The notes under the pieces: generated by a model
The model's database searches: none
Told to the model about the DNA's origin: nothing
What the model saw: only the letters and a program-made list of their open reading frames with translations
In this document: one piece after another, positions 9,677 through 17,841 of the stretch
How positions within the stretch are numbered: the first letter of the stretch is position 1
How the letters are laid out: each line of letters begins with the position of its first letter
Assembly: GCF_025950085.1 (NCBI RefSeq)
Contig: NZ_JAPDDS010000006.1
Span: forward strand, 62,001-126,000
Length of the DNA stretch: 64,000 bases
From: Luteolibacter flavescens
GTDB taxonomy: Bacteria > Verrucomicrobiota > Verrucomicrobiia > Verrucomicrobiales > Akkermansiaceae
Direction of reading: 5' to 3'
Made by a program: the position numbers and the translations under genes

Positions 9677-10927
9677 TCAGCCAGCCTTGAGGTCCAGCCA
9701 CGGCGCGATGGTGGCAGCTCCCTCTGGCATGAGATCGAACCAGGCTTCCCCCTGCTGCCTCGTCCGTGGATTGTGGTAGTGCCCGTGGAGCATCTCCTCG
9801 CTGGTGCCCATCTCCTCCGCCACGGTGATGAGATTCCGGAGCACGCCATTCCGATACGATGCGTAGCTGTGCCGAAGCGCGTCCTGAGGCCACTTGGTAA
9901 ACCGCTCGGGAAAGCGCTTCGCGAGCGCCTTCCCCCACACCGTGGTGGCGCGTGGGTGGACCTCCGTGGGATTCTCCGTGCAGATCGGCCCTGTCCAGGT
10001 AGGCCCGGCGCCGGCGGCTTCGAGCCACGCGCGGGTGACGGGGTGTAGCGGCACGATTCGCGCACGTCCGGTCTTCGCCACTTCCGCCGGGATCCGGATG
10101 ACGTTCCACTCCCAATCGATGAACTCCCACCGCATCCGCGGCTTGGGATTGTCTTCCTTGGGAGCGAGCTCTTCCGGGCGGATGCCCTCGAAGGCACCGA
10201 GTACCACGATCGGAAACCACTTCCGTTCCACGATTGAGAGGAGGAAGAGCAGCTCGTCGGGCTCGAAGATCTCGAGCTTGCCCTTTGGTGCCTCGATCGA
10301 AGGGAGACGGTCGGCGAGCGTGGTGGGTTCGTTGCCGGCGATGCCGTCCTTGAGTGCCCATCGCCAGAAGTTCACCAAGTAGCCACGGATCGCCTTCTTA
10401 CGCGCCGGGCCCGCGGTGCCGGTGCGGTTGGTCCACCACTGCTCCAGCTCCCCGATCTGGATGTCCGTGAGCATCACGTTTGCGAAGTCGGCCGCGAGAG
10501 CATCCATGTCGCGCTTCACCTGGGCGAGGTGGGGAGTGGCGTCCTTGCCGGCCATCTTCCATGCGAGGAAGCGGGTGACAGCGTCCCGCACCTTGCTGCT
10601 CTTCTTCCGGCTCGCGAGGAACTGCAGCACGGCCTCTTGGTCTGCCACCGAGCATTCGCGCTCGATCGCCTCGTGGAAGGCAAGGCGCGCCGGCGGGAGA
10701 GCGGTCCAGATGGTGCCGCGCTGCTCGATGTCCTCGAGCGTCTTTTCGGCGGTGGCCTTCGCCTCATCCTTCGTCGGGCGGGTGATGTACTGCCATTTGT
10801 CGAGCGCCGTGCGCCTCCAGGCAAAGCGCCAGCCATCACCGTAGGGATAGACCGTGAGGTGGGAATTTCCTCGCGAGACGCGGAATGTTTTACGCGCAGG
10901 CATGATGCTGTTCTTGGGGTTGAGCAT
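9677..10927 (-). CDS. Tyrosine-family site-specific integrase
   Basis: Phage integrase of about 416 residues (or 408 from a second ATG at 10903). It catalyses integration and excision at the tRNA site 125 bases away. An SAM-like core-binding domain occupies the middle (about 95-190). The catalytic domain shows the first arginine in FEGIRPEEL (about 250), the lysine hairpin AKTGRARIVPL (about 286), box II DALRHSYASY (about 349) and the nucleophile tyrosine in GHYHNPR (about 382). Box II has Asp where His is usual three residues before the Arg, a tolerated variant. It is on the same strand as the repressor and starts 8 bases after the repressor stop. Confidence 0.93.
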   Translation of the reverse strand: MLNPKNSIMPARKTFRVSRGNSHLTVYPYGDGWRFAWRRTALDKWQYITRPTKDEAKATAEKTLEDIEQRGTIWTALPPARLAFHEAIERECSVADQEAVLQFLASRKKSSKVRDAVTRFLAWKMAGKDATPHLAQVKRDMDALAADFANVMLTDIQIGELEQWWTNRTGTAGPARKKAIRGYLVNFWRWALKDGIAGNEPTTLADRLPSIEAPKGKLEIFEPDELLFLLSIVERKWFPIVVLGAFEGIRPEELAPKEDNPKPRMRWEFIDWEWNVIRIPAEVAKTGRARIVPLHPVTRAWLEAAGAGPTWTGPICTENPTEVHPRATTVWGKALAKRFPERFTKWPQDALRHSYASYRNGVLRNLITVAEEMGTSEEMLHGHYHNPRTRQQGEAWFDLMPEGAATIAPWLDLKAG

Positions 10928-10935
10928 GGCCCTAA

Positions 10936-11817
10936 TCAGCGCGCTTCACTCCAACGTTTAAGGTCGATCATCTCCGGATACCCCAGCACCTTGACAAGGG
11001 TGTATTGGATATCACCGGGCTGAAGAAGATACTCCCTAGGAAAGGCGGAATTAATGTGGCGAGCGATGGGAACGCCCTTTGAAGTTGCTTTTTCCCCTTC
11101 TATGCTCGAGCGGAAGTAAAGTTCACCGATGCCGAACCCGTGCGGGGTGTTGTATACGACGACTTGTCCTGCCTCTGGGAAATCCAGATAGTGCCATGGA
11201 TCAAGAGCGACTAGGGCACCACTAGGGATTTGTGGGTGCATGCCCTTCCCGTAAACACGCATTATGTTGCCCCAGCCTCCGCTAGAAAGCAGGTGAACCC
11301 AATCGTCACGGTGTGTAAGCGGTGCTCGTCCCCCGGCAAGTGCATATCCGCACGCTGCCTGACCTAGGAACGGCTGAAAGCGGCCCTTATGGTGAATGCC
11401 GAGGACTCGCTCGTCATCGTCCTCAGGCACCTTGAATTCAGGACTCTCCCAGTAGTCTTCGAGCTGTTTGAGAAACTCGCCAGGTTTTGTTTCGACCAGT
11501 TGCACTAACTGGCGGTGCTCTGCGTCAAGTCGTTCGGCGCGCTCAGTCCGATAATGATGCTCCGTAACTACGCGTCTAACAACGTCATCAGGAAGTTGGT
11601 CGTAGGGAGAAGAGTGGGGATCCGTTAGTTGGCTTGTTACCGTAACCGGAAACTCGATCTGACCAGTGGCTTCAAATGCACGGAGAACGGCATCTAGCGC
11701 TTGGCGAGTGATCTCCGCGCGGGATAGCGGGCTCTCTTTCTCCAGAGCTTCTAACCTCTCGACCATCTTTGGATTCAGACGAACGGTGAGATTCACATCT
11801 TTTATTTCTCTGGCCAT
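10936..11817 (-). CDS. Prophage repressor: RHH DNA-binding head plus S24/LexA-like tail
   Basis: Likely lysogeny repressor of 293 residues from the ATG at 11817 (an upstream ATG at 11850 is possible). Residues about 7-50 form a ribbon-helix-helix (VNLTVRLNPKMVERLEALEK, then SRAEITRQALDAVL). The C-terminal half resembles an S24 peptidase fold: IMRVYGKGMHPQIPSGALVA aligns with the V.G.SM.P.i..G signature. The residue at the catalytic serine position is Gly (GKGM), so self-cleavage as in LexA/CI looks unlikely. It is divergent from another RHH gene across a repeat-rich operator. An RHH head instead of an XRE-type HTH is unusual for S24 repressors. It is more A+T-rich than its neighbours. Confidence 0.8.
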   Translation of the reverse strand: MAREIKDVNLTVRLNPKMVERLEALEKESPLSRAEITRQALDAVLRAFEATGQIEFPVTVTSQLTDPHSSPYDQLPDDVVRRVVTEHHYRTERAERLDAEHRQLVQLVETKPGEFLKQLEDYWESPEFKVPEDDDERVLGIHHKGRFQPFLGQAACGYALAGGRAPLTHRDDWVHLLSSGGWGNIMRVYGKGMHPQIPSGALVALDPWHYLDFPEAGQVVVYNTPHGFGIGELYFRSSIEGEKATSKGVPIARHINSAFPREYLLQPGDIQYTLVKVLGYPEMIDLKRWSEAR

Positions 11818-11843
11818 AAATGAGTTGTGATTGCACGCACGTG

Positions 11844-11903
11844 TTCGCACACAAAATGATTTGCGTCAATTTAATGTGCGGTGTATGTGCTTTTCGTGTG
11901 CGC
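11844..11903. promoter_or_regulatory. Candidate operator of the lysogeny switch
   Basis: The 124-base divergent region between repressor and early operon holds repeated half-sites. CGCACA is at 11846-11851. Direct copies of TGTGCG lie at 11875-11880 and 11897-11902, 22 bases apart, with a partial TGTGC at 11886-11890. Inverted and direct half-sites at helical spacing are typical of RHH operators. Which protein binds which site is inference. Confidence 0.55.
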
Positions 11904-11941
11904 TGAAGATGCCGCGCGCCTTTATTCAATCGAATCTGAAG

Positions 11942-12142
11942 ATGAGCACCAAAAAGACCAACATCACCGTAAGAGCCCGCCCCGAATTGATCTCCAACAT
12001 TGAACGAATCGCCAAGGCGAACTGCTCCAGTAACGGTCGCATCATCGAGCTAGCGTGTGAGCGTTTGGTGGACGAAGTCCGCCAAACTGGCCGACTTCCC
12101 CTTCCCCCCGTCGAGCTTGAACCCGCTATCACGGAGGGCTGA
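11942..12142 (+). CDS. Small ribbon-helix-helix regulator, Cro-like position
   Basis: A 66-residue protein, first gene of the early operon and divergent from the repressor. Almost all of it is an RHH domain: TNITVRARPELISNIERIAK (strand and helix 1), then SSNGRIIELACERLVDEV (helix 2). The tail RQTGRLPLPPVEL resembles the segment after the RHH in the repressor (EATGQIEFPVTV). I chose the ATG at 11942 because the RHH strand starts just after it. By position it may act as the anti-repressor (Cro-like) partner. Confidence 0.75.
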   Translation: MSTKKTNITVRARPELISNIERIAKANCSSNGRIIELACERLVDEVRQTGRLPLPPVELEPAITEG

Positions 12143-12146
12143 TTCG

Positions 12147-12431
12147 ATGACATTCTCCCCTGAACAAGAGGCACGCGTCATCGCAGAAGCAGCGAGGATC
12201 ATTGCCGAGCAAGCGATACGAGAGGCGGGCAGCGCTAAGCGCCTCGTCACCTTCCCTATCCCCACCATTTGCCAGATGACGGGACTCTCCCGGCACACCG
12301 TGCCGCAGCGGATGCCCATCACTGAAACCACCCCCGGCAAGCACGGGGTCACCTTGGAAAACTTGGAGAACTATCTGGACGGCAAGACCATCTGGCCGGG
12401 TCAAAAGCGCCTTGCTTCTACAGGAAAGTGA
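12147..12431 (+). CDS. Small helix-turn-helix protein (excisionase/MerR-like)
   Basis: A 94-residue protein preceded by a good Shine-Dalgarno (GGAGGG, 8 bases before ATG). This marks the start although the frame is open further upstream. The N-terminal half is an Ala/Glu-rich helix (EQEARVIAEAARIIAEQAIR). The C-terminal half carries TICQMTGLSRHTVPQRMPI, then VTLENLENYLDG, matching a winged-helix excisionase or MerR-like DNA-binding layout. It lies 4 bases after the RHH gene. It could be the excisionase or an early regulator. Confidence 0.65.
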   Translation: MTFSPEQEARVIAEAARIIAEQAIREAGSAKRLVTFPIPTICQMTGLSRHTVPQRMPITETTPGKHGVTLENLENYLDGKTIWPGQKRLASTGK

Positions 12432-12488
12432 AAGAGCCGGTGTCTTCAGCACCGGCCCCTTCGAAGTCGTAACCCTGATTGATTAGAC

Positions 12489-13109
12489 GTGAAAACCTTA
12501 GCAACCAAAAGACCGGCCGTCAACGCCGGGAAAACTCAGAAGCGGATCCAACCGACAGCCGCTCCCGCTTCGGGGAAATCCGAAGTCCTTCGCATCGAGG
12601 TGCCCCGCGCTGACCTCGACGTATTTACTGCCTTCGCTGATCACTTCGCGCTCACGCCCGAGATGGTGATGGAGCATGCGGTTTTCGCGCAGGTCATCGC
12701 GTTTGGCGACACGGCGCTTGGAGGCCTCGCATGGTTCGATTCCAGGCCTCCAGGCGAAGACCTCGTGATGACCGAACTGTCTTTCGCTCGCGATGCATTA
12801 GACCTGCTGGAGTTCGTAGCCTCTACGCTCCGAAGGACTATCGAGGAGCTTGTTGCCAACTTTCTCCGAGAAGAGGCCGACTCCTATGCCGGCGAGATGG
12901 AACAAGCTTTGGCAGGAGACGGCATCGACAGCCATATCGACCTGCCACATCAGGCCCAGCGGGTCCTTGCATCCGAACTTGCCGCTCGGCGAGGAAGGCT
13001 GCCGAAAGACGGCAACAAAAAATGGGACGCGTGGGAGTGGCTGAACCTCCAGAGCTATCGCCCCGGTGCGAAACCTACTGAATCCCCAGCGAAGGAGGTG
13101 AAGCAATGA
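12489..13109 (+). CDS. Early protein with two possible RHH-like segments
   Basis: A 206-residue protein with a GTG start. Two segments fit the strand-helix-helix pattern: LRIEVPRADLDVFTAFADHF with VMEHAVFAQVIAF (about 36-75), and MTELSFARDALDLLEFVAST with RRTIEELVANFLREEA (about 95-135). The rest is charged and soluble. The stop overlaps the next start as ATGA, so translation is probably coupled. Exact function unknown; a regulatory role is inferred from the RHH-like pattern and position. Confidence 0.6.
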   Translation: MKTLATKRPAVNAGKTQKRIQPTAAPASGKSEVLRIEVPRADLDVFTAFADHFALTPEMVMEHAVFAQVIAFGDTALGGLAWFDSRPPGEDLVMTELSFARDALDLLEFVASTLRRTIEELVANFLREEADSYAGEMEQALAGDGIDSHIDLPHQAQRVLASELAARRGRLPKDGNKKWDAWEWLNLQSYRPGAKPTESPAKEVKQ

Positions 13110-13660
13110 AGCCGCCTTCATCACTCGCCGCCTTTGAACGCGGCCTGAAGGAAGACCACGCCCAGGAGGAAGCGCGCAAGCTCGAGGTGCTCGGGATCGA
13201 ACTGGAGAAGCCGAAGAAGCGGTCTGCCACGCGTATGAAGGCGTCGGCTCGGGACCAGAAGTGCCTTCGAACGAACATCGGCATCCAGCCTGAACTCGGA
13301 GACCAGCTCGAACGGGTCGCGCATGCGCTCGAACTCTCACCGCTCGACGTGGGAAGGATGATTCTGGCTGCTGGCATCGAGGCAGTCGTCTGCCAGATCG
13401 AAGCGACGGGTAACGTCGTCCTCCCACTCCGGCTCGAGGTCCGGCGTCAGAGTTCCACCAACGGCACTCGGTATCTCCGCACGGTTACGCCTGAGCGCTT
13501 CGAGAGCCTTCGAGGCCTCTTCGCCAGACCCCTTGCCCGATGGTGTCGGGGTAAGCACGCGGGCGACCGTACCGGAGAGCTGATGCCGCCGCCACCACCG
13601 GAGCCGACCGCAACAAACACCGGCATTGGAAATGCCACCATCATCGCCTGGAACCCATGA
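13106..13660 (+). CDS. RHH-domain early protein related to the repressor head
   Basis: A 184-residue protein with a near-perfect Shine-Dalgarno (AAGGAGGTGAAGCA before ATG). The N-terminal 50 residues are a charged helix. Residues about 52-105 are an RHH-like module (LRTNIGIQPELGDQLERVAH, then SPLDVGRMILAAGIEAVV), followed by QIEATGNVVLPLRLEV. That tail matches the repressor's FEATGQIEFPVTV in kind and spacing, so the two are probably paralogous modules. The C-terminus is Pro-rich and disordered. Confidence 0.65.
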   Translation: MKPPSSLAAFERGLKEDHAQEEARKLEVLGIELEKPKKRSATRMKASARDQKCLRTNIGIQPELGDQLERVAHALELSPLDVGRMILAAGIEAVVCQIEATGNVVLPLRLEVRRQSSTNGTRYLRTVTPERFESLRGLFARPLARWCRGKHAGDRTGELMPPPPPEPTATNTGIGNATIIAWNP

Positions 13661-13851
13661 GCACTCCCACCGACTACGAACGAGGCCTTGCCGATGGCCG
13701 GAAGGAGCGCGCTGCCGAAGTACAGAAGCTCGCAGACGCGCTGAACAAAGCGATCTCGGAGAATCTGACCCTTCGCTCGAAGACTTTCACCCACCTCGAT
13801 GCCGTCTCCCGGCAAGGCTATCACGCCTCGGTCGCGCGCCCGATAGACTGA
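13657..13851 (+). CDS. Small coiled-coil early protein
   Basis: A 64-residue soluble protein starting in an ATGA overlap with the preceding stop. It has a predicted long helix (RKERAAEVQKLADALNKAIS). No family recognised. The coupling on both sides and lack of a gap support it as real. Confidence 0.55.
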   Translation: MSTPTDYERGLADGRKERAAEVQKLADALNKAISENLTLRSKTFTHLDAVSRQGYHASVARPID

Positions 13852-13859
13852 CCCCTCTC

Positions 13860-14672
13860 ATGCCCCAAAGACTTCTCAGGGAAGGAATCCTCACCTCCGA
13901 CCGGGTGGACAAGCTGTCCAATCCCGACGAGGTCTTCTATCGCCGACTCATGTCGGTGGTGGATGACTTCGGGCGGTTCGATGCTCGCCCAGCCATTCTC
14001 AGATCCTCACTCTACCCCTTGCGCATCGAACGGGTGCGAGAGGCCGACATTGTCCGCTCTCTGGCGTCCTGCCAAGAGGCCGGCTTGATCCGTCTCTACA
14101 ACGTCGATGGCAAGGGCTACCTGACGATTCTGGACTTCCGGCAGCAGGTGCGAGCCAAGAACAGCAAATACCCCGATCCGCCCGATGAGGAGCAACCGCT
14201 GAGCAACTGCACATCGTCTGATGTACATCCGATATCAGATGATCACTTAGACGGAGACGGAGACGGAGACGGAAACGGAGACGGAGACGGAGACGGTACC
14301 CCCAAACCCCCAGAGGGGGATATCGGGCCGAGTAAAACGACAGGCAGGGTCACGGAAAGAGTCCTTCCCGACAACTGGAAGCGGATACCGAAAGGCGAGC
14401 AGAAGACTCGAAAGGTCCTTCGAAACAATCGCCTCATGGAGCGCATAGGCGGTTGGTTCAACCGAAAGCCCGAAACTCTGTGGTCGATAGCAGAAGCAGG
14501 GGCTCTCTCGCAGATCAGCCCTCCGCCAGAGGATCTGGAGCTCCTTGAGTCCTGGTACCTCGCTTCCAACGTGGGTGAGCGGGACATTCGCCGTCGAGAC
14601 CTGCTAACCCTTCTCAACAACTGGAGCATCGATCTCGATCGTGCCCGACTTTGGAGCGCTGAAATGCCATGA
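13860..14672 (+). CDS. Replication-initiation (replisome organiser-like) protein
   Basis: A 270-residue protein starting MPQRLLREGILTSDRVDKL. The N-terminal ~100 residues (EVFYRRLMSVVDDFGRFDAR, YLTILDFRQQVR) match the winged-helix N-terminal domain found in many phage replisome organisers. A low-complexity (DG)n linker encoded by a hexanucleotide repeat follows, then a helical C-terminal domain (GGWFNRKPETLWS, LLNNWSIDLDRARLW) likely to contact the helicase. The stop overlaps the DnaB-like helicase start. The probable job is to bind the phage origin and load the helicase. No iteron origin was identified. Confidence 0.75.
   Translation: MPQRLLREGILTSDRVDKLSNPDEVFYRRLMSVVDDFGRFDARPAILRSSLYPLRIERVREADIVRSLASCQEAGLIRLYNVDGKGYLTILDFRQQVRAKNSKYPDPPDEEQPLSNCTSSDVHPISDDHLDGDGDGDGNGDGDGDGTPKPPEGDIGPSKTTGRVTERVLPDNWKRIPKGEQKTRKVLRNNRLMERIGGWFNRKPETLWSIAEAGALSQISPPPEDLELLESWYLASNVGERDIRRRDLLTLLNNWSIDLDRARLWSAEMP
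14250..14296 (+). repeat. Hexanucleotide tandem repeat (GACGGA)n in the replication gene
   Basis: About eight units of GACGGA, one changed to AACGGA, encode alternating Asp-Gly (with one Asn-Gly). Because the unit is six bases, slippage would change the linker length without shifting the frame. Confidence 0.9.
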
Positions 14673-16036
14673 GCGAAGATCCGATCATTCGGCAAATGCC
14701 CCACGCAATCGGACCGGAGAAGTCCGTCCTTTCGAGCTTGTTCAAAGGTGACCGTCTTCTCGATGAGAGCCCTCGTCCAGTTCATCGGGACCTCTTCTAT
14801 CACGCTGCGCATCGCGCCCTTTTCGAGGACTTCGTGAGCGTAGGAAATTCGTGGGAACTTGTGTCCACCGTCCAACGTCTCCATGACAAGGGGATACTTG
14901 ATCACGTGGGCGGGCCCGCGGGAGTCACCGACATCTACACCTACGCCCCGAACGGTCACCACTTCGCCCCCCATCTGGATATCCTTTGTGACCGGTATGC
15001 CCGGCGCATGGCAATCAGGGCTGCCACCGCGGCCGCTGAAGCCGCCTACGATTGTTCTGGTGAGGCCGACTATCTCGCGGCGCTAAGCGCGCCGGTGACG
15101 GCCGTCTTTGACGCCGCGGCAGATGCAGCACCGACGAAGGGCATGAAGACGCTTGCAGCAGATTTCCTTGCCCGGTTCGAACAAAAGGTTGCCGGCGAGA
15201 TGATCGCCGACGGGATCATGACCGGAATTCCGGAAGTCGACCGGCACCTCCATGGTATGAAGCCTCAGCACGTTGGCATCATTAGCGGGCGATCGAGCGG
15301 AGGAAAATCCACCTTGGCCACACAGATCTTTGGAGGGCTTACCGATGCGCTATACCTCATTCTTGAGCGCACCGAACAAAGTGCCTTCGACCGTAGCGTG
15401 GTACAGGTGGCTCGCATCCACCACGGCGCTGTTTTCGATCCAAAGCAATTCGCGGAGATGAGCGGACGAAGCAGGCCCGAGAAGCGCCACCTCATCGCCA
15501 TCCAGAAAGCTGTGAACCAGCTCTCAACGTCAAATCTCCACATCGTCAAACCCAGCAATCGGCGTCTGGCTACGATCTGCGCGGAGATCCGCCGCCACGT
15601 CCGGCTGAACAAGGTGAAGGTCGTATTCCTCGACCAAATAGGCCTGGTGCGTGGCGAAAGAGTCAAAGGAGATACCGGCGAGGCGGAACTGCGCGGAATT
15701 TCCAACACGCTACAGGAACTCACGCACGAACTTGCGATCTCACTGGTCGTGCTATCGCAGGTGACAGCCGACGGCGAAACGAAGAACGCCCGTGCTGTCG
15801 AGGAGGACGCCGACTGGTGGCTATCAATCATCCAGGAGCGCGACAAGAAGAAGGCGAACTTCGGTGAGCATCAGCACATCCTCATCGCGAAGGATAGCCA
15901 TCACTCCTCCGGCGGAGAACGGCTGCCGCTGATCCTCGACAAGGACACCCTGCGCTTCGTGCACGGGTTTCCTGCATCCGCGGACGAACCGAAGGAAGCT
16001 GAAAAGAAGGACCGCTTCGGTAATAGCCGCCGATAA
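14669..16036 (+). CDS. DnaB-type replicative helicase
   Basis: A 455-residue ring helicase that would unwind DNA at the phage fork. The N-terminal domain (to about 150) is the DnaB primase-interaction type (GPEKSVLSSLFKG, ...FYHAAHRALFEDF). The RecA-like motor has Walker A GRSSGGKST (about 208), Walker B VVFLDQIGLV and downstream LVVLSQVTAD, matching DnaB motifs H1, H2 and H3. The start overlaps the previous stop (ATGA), which fits an initiator-helicase pair. Confidence 0.92.
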   Translation: MSEDPIIRQMPHAIGPEKSVLSSLFKGDRLLDESPRPVHRDLFYHAAHRALFEDFVSVGNSWELVSTVQRLHDKGILDHVGGPAGVTDIYTYAPNGHHFAPHLDILCDRYARRMAIRAATAAAEAAYDCSGEADYLAALSAPVTAVFDAAADAAPTKGMKTLAADFLARFEQKVAGEMIADGIMTGIPEVDRHLHGMKPQHVGIISGRSSGGKSTLATQIFGGLTDALYLILERTEQSAFDRSVVQVARIHHGAVFDPKQFAEMSGRSRPEKRHLIAIQKAVNQLSTSNLHIVKPSNRRLATICAEIRRHVRLNKVKVVFLDQIGLVRGERVKGDTGEAELRGISNTLQELTHELAISLVVLSQVTADGETKNARAVEEDADWWLSIIQERDKKKANFGEHQHILIAKDSHHSSGGERLPLILDKDTLRFVHGFPASADEPKEAEKKDRFGNSRR

Positions 16037-16044
16037 CACAATCT

Positions 16045-16674
16045 ATGAACCGACCCATCGATCCAGACCTCGACGAATCTCCCAACGTCCATGCTATGAG
16101 CGTCCCCGCGCTCCAGCGAACGCTCGTTCACGTTAGTGGCGAGCTTGCCGAGGAGCGCACAGAAAACCGGGCTCTCCGTAGGGAAATCGCAAAGCTTCAG
16201 GCGCGGCCAGCACCTCCTACCGACTCATCGCTATCGCCTATGATTGGGTATCTCGCGTGCTTGGCATCCCAATCATTCGCAGCTCGCGAACTCCTCTTCC
16301 CAAGAAAGAAGCTTCTGCTGGAGGCCGCGAAATACTTGGGCGGAGTTTCTCTCCTCATCCGGATTTTGAACAATGAAGGGCTGACCGATGCGCAGAAGGA
16401 ACTTCTGAGTAGCGATCCTTCCTCGGTGGCTGATGTCCCTGACAATCTTCCGGAAGCAATAGACTTGGCACTGAAAGCTCTCGGAGATGAGAGCCTTCAC
16501 CGGGAGATGGATGAACTGAATGTGGGTTTAGCGAGGCCCGGAATCAGCTCGCAAGAGACGGTCATGATTTTGGACCGGGTCAAAGAGATCAACGCGAGCC
16601 TCAGCGGTGTCCAGATGCCTACGATATTCACCGAAAGGTTTGATCGAGGCCAAGTCTCCGCCATGTGCAAATGA
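16045..16674 (+). CDS. Hypothetical early protein with N-terminal coiled coil
   Basis: A 209-residue protein. Residues 25-52 form a charged heptad helix (SGELAEERTENRALRREIAK). The rest is mainly helical with no motif I recognise. It begins 8 bases after the helicase stop and its own stop overlaps the next start, so it belongs to the replication operon. Confidence 0.6.
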   Translation: MNRPIDPDLDESPNVHAMSVPALQRTLVHVSGELAEERTENRALRREIAKLQARPAPPTDSSLSPMIGYLACLASQSFAARELLFPRKKLLLEAAKYLGGVSLLIRILNNEGLTDAQKELLSSDPSSVADVPDNLPEAIDLALKALGDESLHREMDELNVGLARPGISSQETVMILDRVKEINASLSGVQMPTIFTERFDRGQVSAMCK

Positions 16675-17084
16675 AGAAGGCTGACACCACCGCCATCATC
16701 CAAGCCGCGACCCCCCTCGGGCGCGAGGAGGCGATGCGACGCCTCAGCGGTGAGGACGCCAAGCCGCTCCGCGCACTGCTCTCCGACCTCGTTGATGAGT
16801 ACGAGATTCAGCAGAAGGAATTCGGGGAGTGCCCGATCTGGCTCAAGCGGATGGACGGATTGACCATCGAGGCGGCGAAGGAAGTGGTCCGCGGGAAGTT
16901 GCCAGATGTCCCGGAATCAGGCGGGAAATTACCCAATAGTCCCGAGAACAGCGGTGAATCGTTGTTAAAGTCCCCGGCGAAGGAAAACTGCTGCAGGATG
17001 TGTGGATGGGAACCATGTTCTGGGCGCACGTGCCTTCATCCCCACTGCCCGCTCTCCAGCCAACTACCGGAGACAGTGACATGA
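16671..17084 (+). CDS. Hypothetical protein with C-terminal Cys cluster
   Basis: A 137-residue protein starting in an ATGA overlap at 16671. Most is charged and helical. The C-terminus has CCRMCGWEPC then CLHPHC, a probable zinc-binding knuckle that could contact nucleic acid. Function unknown. Confidence 0.6.
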   Translation: MKKADTTAIIQAATPLGREEAMRRLSGEDAKPLRALLSDLVDEYEIQQKEFGECPIWLKRMDGLTIEAAKEVVRGKLPDVPESGGKLPNSPENSGESLLKSPAKENCCRMCGWEPCSGRTCLHPHCPLSSQLPETVT

Positions 17085-17263
17085 AAGAATCCATCTCCTA
17101 CGTCGGGATGCCGTCCGACATAGTGCGCCGCCGTAGCCGACGAAATGCGCGAAGGTCCCGTATGTTGTCGCCCTCATCAGCGAACCTACAGCCTATGAGG
17201 GTAGCTTCCAGCCAGCCTGCTCGCTCTCTCAATTTCACGTCGGAAGAGAGAATCGCCGTTTGA
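17081..17263 (+). CDS. Small basic protein
   Basis: Sixty residues, starting in an ATGA overlap with the preceding stop. It is very Arg/Ser-rich (RRRSRRNARRSR), suggesting nucleic-acid binding. Support is the coupled start and operon position only. Confidence 0.4.
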   Translation: MKESISYVGMPSDIVRRRSRRNARRSRMLSPSSANLQPMRVASSQPARSLNFTSEERIAV

Positions 17264-17293
17264 ACAAGGCCTCGCGTCCGTTAGCATTGCTTC

Positions 17294-17434
17294 ATGCCTA
17301 AGCCGTCCGGCACGTCACGCCGCCAACGTTTGCGAAGTTCCGGAGACTACGGCTTCGGTCGTCGTTTTCCCTGTACCGCGATTCTTTTTGGACTCGGAGT
17401 CATCTTTGCTGTGGTGATCTGGTTATCGATCTGA
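17294..17434 (+). CDS. Small single-pass membrane protein
   Basis: A 46-residue reading frame. It has a basic N-terminus and one hydrophobic helix (CTAILFGLGVIFAVVIWLSI) running to the stop. It fills the gap between the basic small protein and the next membrane protein, 10 bases before the latter. No family known. Confidence 0.45.
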   Translation: MPKPSGTSRRQRLRSSGDYGFGRRFPCTAILFGLGVIFAVVIWLSI

Positions 17435-17444
17435 CGGACCATCA

Positions 17445-17840
17445 ATGCAGCCCCGCCCGCTCTATCACTGGAAATCCTTTTGGCTAGGGCTCTTCGTCGG
17501 GCTTTTCCTCGTGTGGGCCTGGCACGACAGCCTCACCAATGCGGTCGGCGGCTGCTATGGCAAGCCCGGGGGCACGGGCTACATGTTCACGCGAAAGAAT
17601 GGGGAGTCCTTCCTCAGCGTGGTGACGCCTTGGTTTGCCAGCGGCCTTATCTGGAATTATGCTGGGGCTTGGGACCCGCGGACGGATCTCCGGTCGATGC
17701 AGGAGCATGGCAGGGTGAACTTCATCCGCATCCCCGATGCGGTGGTCGGCATTTCCTTCGTTTGGCTCTGGTGCGAGCTTCTGGGCTGGCGGTGGAGGCA
17801 GGAGCGAATGAGGTTGTCGTCTCTCTGCCAAGGGGAGTAG
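17445..17840 (+). CDS. Hypothetical membrane protein
   Basis: A 131-residue protein with a first hydrophobic segment FWLGLFVGLFLVWAW (about 12-26) and a second weaker one AVVGISFVWLWCELLGW near 99-115. A soluble loop with GKPGGTGYMFTRKNG lies between them. It is the last gene of the early plus-strand run and faces the convergent TPR-like gene, whose stop is 2 bases away. Function unknown. Confidence 0.6.
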   Translation: MQPRPLYHWKSFWLGLFVGLFLVWAWHDSLTNAVGGCYGKPGGTGYMFTRKNGESFLSVVTPWFASGLIWNYAGAWDPRTDLRSMQEHGRVNFIRIPDAVVGISFVWLWCELLGWRWRQERMRLSSLCQGE

Positions 17841-17841
17841 G

